DNA of 64,000 nt from contig OZ024938.1 of the NCBI GenBank assembly GCA_964017235.1, positions 62,797,816 to 62,861,815 on the forward strand, read 5' to 3'. Positions 15,001 through 27,000 of this stretch are shown here, piece by piece. Source of the stretch: Sabellastarte sp. h YS-2021. Taxonomy: Eukaryota > Annelida > Polychaeta > Sabellida > Sabellidae. The notes beneath the pieces are model-generated. The model did not search any database. It was given only the letters and a program-made list of their open reading frames with translations, and had not been told where the DNA came from. The translations under genes were made by a program, and so were the position numbers. Numbering within the stretch: the first letter of the stretch is position 1; every line of letters begins with the position of its first letter.

Positions 15001-18000
15001 TGGATATGGGGCTTTTCTTTAACTAAATATAAAGGGTTTTTCTTCATTGTTATATATTCACCATGTCTCACTGTACACATAATACATGTATCTTCATACA
15101 TCCAGGTATTAAAAGGCTTCCCAGAATGTCTACAGGCAGACATTTGCCTGCATCTCAACAGACAGTTGCTCAATAACTGTAAAGCATTTGAAGGTGAGTC
15201 TGTGTCTTTGTAGTTATTTATAAATTTGTAACTTCTGTAAGAACAATCTGTGACAACCTGTGTATTATATGTGTGGGGAAGGAAGTCAGCAGGTGCAGAC
15301 CGGCCCTTGACCACTTTGTAATTTTAAGGAAAAGCAAACTCTGGTTCAAGGTAGCCATGCTGGTGACTTGGTTCAGTGTTGACCTATGTCCTGCATTACC
15401 CATTAGGCCACAGTGACCGATAAAATCTCTTAAGTTAATTTGTACACTTTGTATAATCCGTTAAGTATTGTGAAAAAACTTTTCACTCTATTGCTGTATA
15501 AATTCCCAAGTATTTGCAAACTCTTTGCTGCTTAGTTACAATAAATGATAAATTTGTTTACCAGGCGCCAGTCCAGGCTGTCTCAGGGCGTTATCCATGA
15601 AGTTTAAGACCACCCACGTTCCCCCTGGTGACACGTTAGTTCATCGTGGAGACATCCTAGACGCACTCTACTTTATATCCAGGGGATCCATAGAAATACT
15701 CAAAGATGATGTTGTCATGGCAATATTGGGTAAGTGTTTTGTAAGTGCCAGCATTGATACATAATGCTTGTCAGTAGGGACATTCATTTCACTGTCTACC
15801 TCTGTCATTCTGTGAAATCCATCCGTATTAGATATTGTTCTACCATTTTCCACGTGTCTTTTGTCAGCACATGATGAGACTGTCATTCACTACTTCCCAA
15901 TATCCCGCCTATTTGTCTCTACGGCTATGACACGGTCCTCAGATACTTGAAAACGGACCATCTTTGCCAAAATGCTTAATGCAAACTGGTGAATCTAGAA
16001 CCTGTAAAACTCTTAGGGTATTGTTTATTTTCATAAATAACCCAATATTCAGCCAGCTTGGTCTACTTTGTATTTAGTTTTTAGTATAAATATTCAAAAT
16101 TTGTAACATTTTAGATTTCTGTTTCAACGAATTTGTATAGATCAGCCACCATATTAATTTGCTCACTGGATCTTCCATTTTACAACCAATAGGTTTATAT
16201 GAGTGCTAGTCATGAATATTTTCAGATAAATTTTGACCTATTTACTGATTATACATTCAAAAGTTTGAATATAGTGGCTGCCATGGCTTCTCACTTCATG
16301 TAAAAACTACAGACTTAAGTTAAAACAGGTGGGCCAGTCTTTATAATGGGAATATATAACATACACTTGTGGAGTTACTTATCATTTATATACGTACAGG
16401 AATTCTTGCATAAAGCACTCACACTCAGTTTATGTAACATAAAACAACTTAAATACTTCTAAATAAATATCAATTTTAATAAAACAAGAGTGAACTTGTT
16501 AAATATCTAAAGTTAACAATAACAAAAAAAAGTTAAGTTGATGTAATATCCACTTTTTATGTAACTGAGTGATAATTGGGAAAAGTTCTGCAGATTTTAC
16601 CAATGAAATATTTCCTCAATTACCCAATCAGATACACAGACACAGCCATGTCATGTCAGAATAGAAACTCTACTGTGAATGTTTCCCCATTTTCCTGGTT
16701 AAGTTACTGTTCCTGTCGTGTAAACCTTTGGTCCAGCATATTGTTCACTGTGTTTACTGACCATTTTTTGGGAATATTTTCCAGGTAAAGACGATGTCTT
16801 TGGTGAGAACATCTGTCGACATGAGACTGTGGGAAAGTCGAGCTGTAACGTACGAGCCTTGACGTATTGTGACCTGCACAAAATACACCGAGACGACTTA
16901 CTGGATATTCTGGAAATGTATCCTGAGTTTGCACATCACTTCACCATCAACCTGGAAGTCACGTTTGATCTCCGAGATGTAAGATTTCTTCATTATTTTT
17001 CTCTGTGCTACTGAAACTGGCTCATCTTGTTACAACCCTTTCAGAAATTTTATAAATAATCAATAATAACAAGTACAGTTCACCTCATATTTCATTCAGC
17101 ATGGGAGTGTGTGTGTGGGGGGGGGGGGGTAAAGTGCTAACAAACACAACCTCTAATACCCCTTTCAAACTACAGCTGATATCACCCGTGGTAGGCCCGT
17201 TTGGGGAAATATTCCCGTCTGACGTCTGTAGACGACCTTGTGAGTCAGTGGCGAACCGTCCATTACCTTGCGAGTCCTACGGAAGTTTTAAACTGTTTAA
17301 AATTTCTGCCTCTGAATTCAGTACCGTGGGCATGTGCATGCGATTTCACGCATGTGCATATGAATTTTCTACTACGGTAACGGAAGGTGTGGTCCACAGT
17401 GTACATAAGGTTGTGATGTTGTCATCTTTTGATCTAATACAGTGACATAAGGTGAGTTAAGGTATTGGATGTTTCGCCAAAGGTGAGTTAAGGTTAATGG
17501 AGATTGTCTCTCGGTGACCATTGTTTGTTGTACTGTCATCTGACTGTTATTGATGGTTAAAACTAAGGCTGTGACGAGTGGTTAAAATCCATCCCGGTAC
17601 CCGAGCTACGCAAATTCGTCTCGCACTTCGGTATTCGTGTGTTTTAGTATGCATGTTTTTCCTCTCCATAAACAAAGCGGTGGTTTCCGGAAACGATGTC
17701 TTAGCATTAAAATAGTGGTGAAAGGTAATCAAAACTTATTATATTGTTATAAAATGAGGAGTATTATATAAAATTTCCCAATATACAAAGAATTCTGCCA
17801 TTTTGCAATGTTGTCATTCTTTGTCGTCCTAAAAAACGTGATAAAGTGGGCGACAATATAATATATTACAGTAGTTAACGATGATCGGGTGGACCAGAAA
17901 GCACTCGAGATCTTCCCAAATCGACTCCACTCGCGAATGCCGACCACCCGGTCGCAGCCTTAGTTAAAACACTGTGTCCAATCAGTGGCCGTCTGCCTGT

Positions 18001-21000
18001 AATGTGCACAACTTGGACGAAATGGGGCAACCTGGGGAGGGGGGGGGGGGGGGGGACAGTTCTGCCACCGAGAAAAACTTCTGACCACTGGATGACTGTC
18101 TGTAGTGTGAAAGGGGCCAAACCATCAGAATAATGTAAACAAATCTCTGGTGACTATGATATCTTGGTCCCTTAGAATTTGTTACTACAAAATAAGCACC
18201 TTAAAAGTTTAATAATAGTATGTAAAAAATTGGTGAAAGCGACGATAAAGACAAGTGAAATTAATTCTAATTTTTCCCAATAGGAGGAGTTGCAGGTGTG
18301 CCAGCCACCAGAAATACCAGATGACAAGCCAAAGTACACATTTCTACGCAATCGTAAAAGCAAGTCCTCAATATACAGGAAGTCTATGCCTGCAGGTGTG
18401 TGCCCTAGACTGTTGAAGTAGAACCAGTGTGATTAGATGTTATGTATAAGTTTGGCCTGAATAATTTGCAGATTCAACATGTACTGTAGTCACAAACAAG
18501 GCTACTAATGGATTTAACAGTTAATAGTAACTATTGTTAATACATCATCTTTAACAACCTGGGTAGATATGTTTCCCTTTCTTGAAATGGTGTCCTGGAA
18601 TAAAATTTTTAAGGCAATTCATTATACATGTTTGGAAACATATTTCCAAACTTTTCAATACAATATAATGCATAGAATACTTAACACAAATTATAACCTT
18701 TACAAATGGAAAATTATTGATAACCCCTTGTGTAATTATTGCAATCATGTTGATACAATTGAACATCATTTATATCTGTGTGGTTGTAGTAAGCAATTTT
18801 GGGAAAAATTAGAAATATGGATGCTAAATTCTCTGCATCTTCACAGTAATCCAAACTTTACAATATGTGAAGTCCTTTTTGGAACTAAACCTAAAGGAGA
18901 AACACAATCAGTGAATAAATTGATAAATATTATAATAACAATAGCAAATTGGTACTTAAACCACTGTAGAACAAATAAACAGGAATTAAATTTTACTTAT
19001 TGTTTAAGTATTGTGAAAGAAAAATTAGATATTTACAGGTGCATTTTCATGGCAGAAGCTGAAGGAGTTAATAGAGACATTTATCGGCTTTTGGAAGAAA
19101 AATGGAATAGCTTGAATAGCAAGACTTAAAATTATAAAAGAAATGTTGTACGCTACGTAACACACAAAGTATTTGATTACTGTTCCTTATATTAATAAAA
19201 GCATACAGAATATGGAAGAGCAGCAGAATAAATGTTATTTTTGCCTGAAGTAATTGAAATTGTTCCAGTTAAATTCTGTCACTGTTTCCTGTGAATTTTG
19301 TACATCTATATACTTTCTTTGACTGTATTGTACTGGATTTTTTGTATGAGTATGTAAAGTGTGCATCGTTTGTCCTTGTTTTTTTATGTGTATACTTTCT
19401 TCTTTTTGTATGTAATGCATGTCAAAAAAAAAAATTTAAAAAAAAAATAAAAAAAAAAACTATTGTTAATACAAATAAACATTAGACTAATTCTAAAAAT
19501 TTTAAAAATTCTTAAGATGTGGCATGCATTTGAACATTAATTATCTGATTAGAGTAAGAATTTAAAATTCGCCACCTCTAAAACCTTAGTTAATTTTATG
19601 AAGAAAATGATGTTTTTGTCTAAAAATTGGTATTTTTCAGTTCCAAAAGCCTTAATTTACTATACATTCAACAAATCTCACCACAATTCATTTATTTTAT
19701 TAGTATTTTCACGTGTGGCGAATTTTAGATTCCTGGCGAATTTTAGATTTGTTACTCTACATATATACTGGAAGAGAAAGATTGTATAATACAATAAATT
19801 TTAAAATACAAAAAAAAACATGTAAAATATGAAAATTCCAATAATAAAGTATCACTTCATGCAGATTCTACAATATATATCATGTATTGTACAGATTTGA
19901 TTAAACTTTTTTCTTGCAGTTGAAAACAAGACCACCAAAGCATTTAACCCAAGCCGGGCACGACGTTTGAATCGCCGTCACCGTACTACGGCTGAGGAAA
20001 TCGCCATGGCAATGTCGAGTGATGAGGAAGGGCAGTACAGAGAGAGTGGACATGGGATTCTTGAATTTTCTCCCGAGAAAGCAGGACTCGACATCACGCC
20101 GGCAAATTTCGACTTCAGAGATGATCACAGTCGGAGAAATGTACCTGGAGCATTCTCGTCTATAGCAGGTGAGTATTTTATTATCAACAAGTATTTAATA
20201 TACAGTAGATATGGTATAACTAGAACTGCATCAGTAGAATAGTGTCACAGGTAGAAGTAGTTTCCGAGTCCTGACTTTTATTGCACTAAATACAAGGATA
20301 TCTAGAACTTTTGACTTTCAGAAAATGACCATAATTAAAACTTAATTTGAAACACAAAGTGTTACTTTTTACCGGAAATAACAAGGCATAAGTAGAATCT
20401 TAAAATTCTGCATGTACAGAAATGCAAAAATCCCTGAAAGAGGTGACGACTAGCACCATAATTGTGTTTTAGTCTGTACCAGATTTAACCATAACTTATT
20501 AAAGCACCCAAGTATGAATACCAAACAAACACATTACCCAGAAGAGTGATTACACAAGTATTAATCATTACAAAAGAGTAAAATTGAATGATATCAAAAC
20601 TGTTCTGCTAGAAATCACAATAGCATTACACCAGTCAGGTGTTTAAATGGAACCGGAGTTATTTTTAACTGTGACAATATGTCTTAATTGTAAATTTTAT
20701 AAGGTTTTCCTCCTGTATTTACAGGTGCCCTGAATTCCTTCCTCTCAGGAAACAACCAGCAAAGAGTGAGTCAAGAGCAAGCACCTCTGCTGGCATCAGC
20801 AGACCAATCAAATGCACTACCCAGTCCTGCTCAAGATAAGGTACCAATAAAATTACTGCAGCAAGAGTAGCTAAATTTAAATGATGTTGTCTTTTTATTG
20901 CGTTAATACATCTTACCCATTGGACAATTGCTTTACCGGTCGGTGCGACCGGTCCCGCCAAATGACAGAAAAAGTCATCCTGTGCTATACCGGTCGGGTA

Positions 21001-24000
21001 CTGTGCATTTGCTATGTGGCGCATCGTACTTCCTTCCTGATATGACATTGTTATGTCACGGCACCTTATTCATTTGGCGGGTGTACTGTGCAGACGTGTT
21101 TTTTAAGAATTTCGATTCATTATAAAGCACTTGAAATTACGGATTACAGTTTCATGATTGCAATCTTAACATCATGATATGGATGTACAAATCATTTTGG
21201 GTATTGTTTTCACCCATGGTGTCCGGATGGGCGGGCGGGCGGCGGGAAATAGTTTGTCCAGGCTGTATCTCAAAAACCGTAAGGTGTAGGAAGTTCATAC
21301 TTGGCAGGGACATTGGTTGGGGGATGTAGGTGTGCAACGTCATGGTGTGACCTTGATTTGACCTTTGACCTTGCCGTAGTGACCTCAACCTTTAAAATCT
21401 TGTCCGGGCTATATCTCGGAAACCGTAAGGTGTAGGAAGTTGATACTTAGTAGGGACATTGGTTAGGGGGTGTAGGTGTGCAGCGTCATGGTCTGACCTT
21501 GATTTGACCTTTGACCTTGCTGTAGTGACCTTTAAAATCTTGTTGCACCTTTGGGTCTGTCTGTTGATGCAGATTAAGCACTGTTAAAGTCATATTAGAA
21601 TTCATTAAGAATTTCCTTTTGCAAGTTCCCATTGTAACAGATGGAATTTCATCAAATGAGCCACAGGCTTTTCTCCAACACCACACATAAGCATTCATTG
21701 AATGTATTGCCACTTCTGTATGCATGGGTAATATTCAAAACATCCAAACCATAATTCGGCCATTTTTGGTTTATTGATAAATGCTGTCATTTTATTATTT
21801 AATTGTCTTGTTTTAATACCTCATCTTTACATACATTTCTTTTCCTTAGATATTATTTTCTCTACTTAAGCATTATTTGGACCTTAATATAACTGACACT
21901 GCTCTGAAAGTATCTTGAACTTTGTACTGTTTCACTACTTCTATATCTCATGGTGTTGAAAAATATTTCCCCGGGCTGTGGGGTACAGGCATCTCTGATG
22001 CTATTTTATATTTTTAGCAAATATTATACCAAGTGATCATGTAGAAATTTTGCCAAGGCTTACTGATCAATGTTTACATATCTTCAGAATTGTGGAAATG
22101 TTTTAAAATTACGACTGGTTTGTTCTCAGGTTAAAATTGAACTAAATAAATAATTTTTGGTCATAAATACTTCACAATAGTGCAATTATATCGGTTTGTT
22201 AAATGTGCTTATATTGCAACGTCACTGTAAAATTGTGGCGACATCACTAAGCCAATTTTGACTGAGGATGACTTCTATACTTCATTAGAAGGCTGGTCAA
22301 AATCACTTCACCTCAAGAAATAGCCTCACAAATTGAGTCTTAGTCTCAGGCAACCAATGGATATGAACTAATTACCTTCCAACTGCACAGGCTAAAGAAG
22401 AGGTGCCCACAGTAATATGACTTCTATAAAGAGGGCAGATCCTAAAATAATGGCTTACAAATTGAGACAAAAACCACCAATCAAATGCACTGCCCAGTCC
22501 TACTGAAGATGAACACAAATTTTTGCCACCTAGTCAGAAGGCCTCATGAAACTTCTGTGTCTTAAGTCTTCAGTAAAGACAACTAATCTTATCAGAGTGT
22601 ACTCTTGTCTCATAAATATTCATGACACTATTAGAGTTGTATTTTACTTTTTATGTCTGCTGACTTGTCAGTCAGCTGACATTATGTCATCACTCTGCGG
22701 CGTGGGCGTATGCGTACGCGTCCGCGTGAACAACTTCTTCTCCAAAACTACAAGGCCTAGAGACATGCTGTTTTTTTTAAAAGATACCTTATCTATCGAG
22801 GATGAAAAATTGTTCAAGGCATGCAAATCTGTCTGTTTGTCTGTTTGCTAGAGACATTACAAGGGGGGTACCCCCACCAAAAGTGTGAAAATTTCAACTT
22901 TTTATCACAATTTTCTCAGTGACTATTGCAGGGATTTCTCTCATATCTTGCATATATGTACTAGGCCAGAGGTAGATTCTCTTGTGTGAGTATGAGACCT
23001 GGATCTGTCTTACTTTTTTTTTAATAAATTCTTTTAATAATTTTTAATGCATTAAAATTCATGAAATCATGCACTAAATCACTTATAACTTCAAAAGTGT
23101 TGCTTTTATTACGCTACAATAGCTTACCATGTGGGACTTAATGCTGTTCTCGGGTTGCCACACCCGGGGCCAACGTCTTAGAAAAAAAGATCGTTCTTGT
23201 TAGCCACCGGATATACTGGTAGTTGTCGTCACGTGATAACTTCTGACCAATCGCCCTACTTTCTCGTTGGCCACGATGACTGGTAGCAGTTTGTAAATAT
23301 ACAGACATTTCTATTTATTTCTCAGTTCTTACTTATTGTTGGAGGCTAACATTTGCATATTTCTTTATTTCTATGCTATAGATCATTCTGTAAAATTCTG
23401 ATTTTCCCACCTTAAGTATTTCTTGACTTTCGCGTGTTTTTAGCTTTCCTCGGTTCAGGCAATTCTATTGTACGTCTTTTATTGCGTATAAAATGTCTCT
23501 CCATCAAGCAAATAAAGACAAACCGAGAGCTCAGAAATGCCGCCATTTTTGCTTTAGTTTTGATACACATAATTTCTGCCCTACCTGTAGGGAGGCTGGC
23601 AAGGGAGATGACCCCTGTGTCACCTTTGAAACCCCTTGTGAAATTTGCACGTCTTTCACAGATGAGCAATTACAGAAAATTTCAAACAGGAAGTGGTATC
23701 TGAAAAAGCAAAAAGCGACAACTAGTTCCAAAGATGAACTAGATCTTTTGGGTGAAGGCGACGGGGATTCCTTCACTGGATCCAATGCAGACCTCGAGTG
23801 TACTGCTGATAGCCTTTTTACCTCTCCCCCCCATCCACAACCTCTTGCCTTCAGTTCCCTGTCCTTGAAAACACCAGCCAAGACTATTCCACCCACCCCT
23901 GGCACGGCTTTGCAAAATAAAATCCGGAAAAATATAGAAAAATCACTGGGTGATTCCTTAAATATACATTTACAGCAGCAAATGGGTACCTTCCAGGCAT

Positions 24001-27000
24001 CCATGTTGGAAGCTTTTCAGTCACTCCGAGAGGAGTTGGCTGCAAAACAGAAAGTCGAGGTAGAGTCCTCGCTTCTTGCTTCAAAACCTGGCTTGTCCAG
24101 TAATACTGCTGCCCCTCTGGATTTGCCCCCTCGAGATCTGGTACTAACATCCCAAGCGAGGCTATGGATGTGGACTACGGTCCAGCACTACCTCCTCGTC
24201 TAGTATCTACTCAACTTTCCTCGGATCAGTACGTTGCCCCCTCTGAAGGTCATCCCGAAGAGGTCTCGTACTCTCACAAAAAGCAAAGCCATAAGCAGCC
24301 AGTTGACCCGAGCTCTGCCTCGGACCAACTAATTGAGGATTCCGATGAACCTCGGATCCCTTCTTCTAGATCCAAAAAACACTCTGACAAGAGCAAACAT
24401 AAATCAAGATCTAGATACGTGTCATTTTCCTCAGAGGAGGATCACTCCCCTGTAGCCAGACACAGGTCTTCTAAGCCCTCTAGGGCTCAGCCCTCAGGAG
24501 TAGCTTCTGATCAAGACCTCCCACAACATGATCCAGACCCCCCTTATTATAGGGAAGTAGCTTTGTCTGACATGCCCTCACAATACTCTGAAGAAGTAGA
24601 CACCTTCAGGCGTATTCTGTCTCTCCCTGACCCCAGGGAATCTATGCCCAGGTCGTCCACTTCAGTGTTGGGTCTGGATGATGAAAAAGGCCGTCAAGAG
24701 CTCAGACCTAGAGGTCCTTCCTCTATTCTACCACTTAGCTCAGTTATCAAGGACGCCTTTGATAAATTCCAACATGACTTTAAGGCTGCCAATTTATCTG
24801 AGGGAAAATATGTCAAGCCTCCTCCCTCAACTTCAAAGTGGTACAAGGTGGGACAACCAACTTTTCAGGACAAAATTCAGGAGTTGAATACGGACTTCGC
24901 TAAGATCTGTATTACTCCTAGACCCTCTGGGCCCCCAGTAGCCAGAGTTCCCCTGCCAGTTCTCAAGGAGCTGGAACTTCAGGCTAGACAAAATATCTCT
25001 ACCCTCAACTTCACCGCTGCATTTGCCAAAACCTCCTCTTCTTGCAATGCTTCATTGGAAAAATGCCAACATAGCATCAAATCTACGGTCAAGAAGATAA
25101 AATCTCAGATTCAGAAAGGTGCCAATCCTGAGAAAGCGGCAAAGCGCGGATATGAGGAAGTAGCTGACTACTTAGATTTTTGGAACAAGACAGTACTTGT
25201 CCAACACAGGGCCCTCAATTGTCTCAGCAAATCTCTAGCCCATATTTTGCAGAGGGAATTATACTCTATGGCTAATACCGGCTTGCTCAGACGCGAAGCC
25301 GAGATGACTCTATTACATCCACAATTAGGAGAAACGAGACGTCAAGAACTCAGGAACTCGTCCTTTTGGGGCCCTTCCTTGTTCGAGTCTCAATTAGTGA
25401 AGGAAGGTGAGGACTTCCTTCTCAAAAAAGGCACCTCAAAAGATTCTCAGGGTTTTGTACCCTACCAGAATAAGCCCTTTTGTGGTCCCCACAAGAAAAG
25501 AGGCTCCTACAGGAAACGCCCCTATGGGGGCAATACCTCTCAAAGCAGTAACCAGTCCTTTCCCTCGGGAAGAGGAAAATCCAACTTCAGAGGCTCCAGG
25601 GGTCGTTTTCGACCCCACAATAGAGGAAGGGGGCGTGGAAACCCCCCTCCCCAATGACTCCTCCAAAGCCTCACTCAGTCCACCAGTAGGAGGTCGCCTC
25701 TGTTCTTTCAGGAGAGACTGGCTCACAAACAAATGTTCTCAAAACATGTTAAACATTATCACCAATGGCTACGTTCTGCCATTCCGTTCAAAGCCAAACT
25801 TGATCAGATTTCCTCTGATTCTGTCAGAGTACAAGGCCCAACAAAAAGACCAAGCCTTGGCTACTTGTATCCAGTCTCTCCTGTCAAAGAACGCTATCGA
25901 AAGGGTAGACAATGTAAAATCTCTCGGGTTTTACAGTCGCCTGTTCCTAGTACCCAAGCCTCACCAAAGGTGGAGGCCAGTCATAGACTTAAGCAGGCTC
26001 AATACTTTTCTACACGTAGAAAAGTTCAAAATGGAAACTCCAGAGTCCATCAGGACCTCCCTGATTCCAGGGGAGTGGGTATCGTCGATAGACCTGTCGG
26101 ACGCTTACCTACACATCCCCATCCACCCAAACTCAAGGAAATACCTAAGGTTTTGCTACAAGGCTCAGGTGTTCCAGTTCACCTCCTTCCCGTTCGGACT
26201 AGCCACAGCCCCCCAGGTCTTTACAATGATCGTAAAGGAAGTGAAACTAATGGCCCTCTCAAGAGGACTCAGAATTCACCAATACCTGGACGACTGGCTG
26301 ATCAGGTCCCAGTCTCAGGAGGAAGCCCAAGTGAACACTCAGGCAGTAGTAGAACTGACTCAGTCCTTGGGGTGGATAATAAATCAGGAAAAATCAGAAC
26401 TGAAACCTACTCAGGTGTTTTCGTTCGTGGGCTACGAATACCACCTAGATTCAGCCCTTGTAAAACCCACTCAAGAGAGATGGCTCAAACTTCAGGATTT
26501 GATCCTACGACTCAAGTCAAAACGTATTTTGACTGCAAGATGTTTGATGTCTCTAATTGGGTTGCTAGCCTCAACGGAGAAAATGGTCCCGGAGGGACGC
26601 CTTCACATGAGGCCCTTTCAGTTTCACCTCAAGGAGCACTGGAGATATCCTCAGTCGCTGGACAACCTCCTTCCCTGGACAGAAGCCATTGCAGCCCACC
26701 TGGATTGGTGGCAAAATCCCTCCAATGTGATGAAAGGTGCAGGCCTTCATCCCAAAGACCACAGTATCCAACTCTTTACCGACGCCTCAAACGAAGGTTG
26801 GGGCGCTCACTTAGACCAAAATTCTACAAAGGGTCTGTGGTCGGATCGGGAAAAAAGGCTACACATAAATGTCCTAGAATTGAAGGCGGTCTCCCTGGCC
26901 CTTCGAGACTTCAAGGACCAGTGCCAGAATCAAACAGTGTTGGTTGCGACGGACAACTCAACAGTGGTAGCCTACATCAACAAACAAGGAGGAACACACT

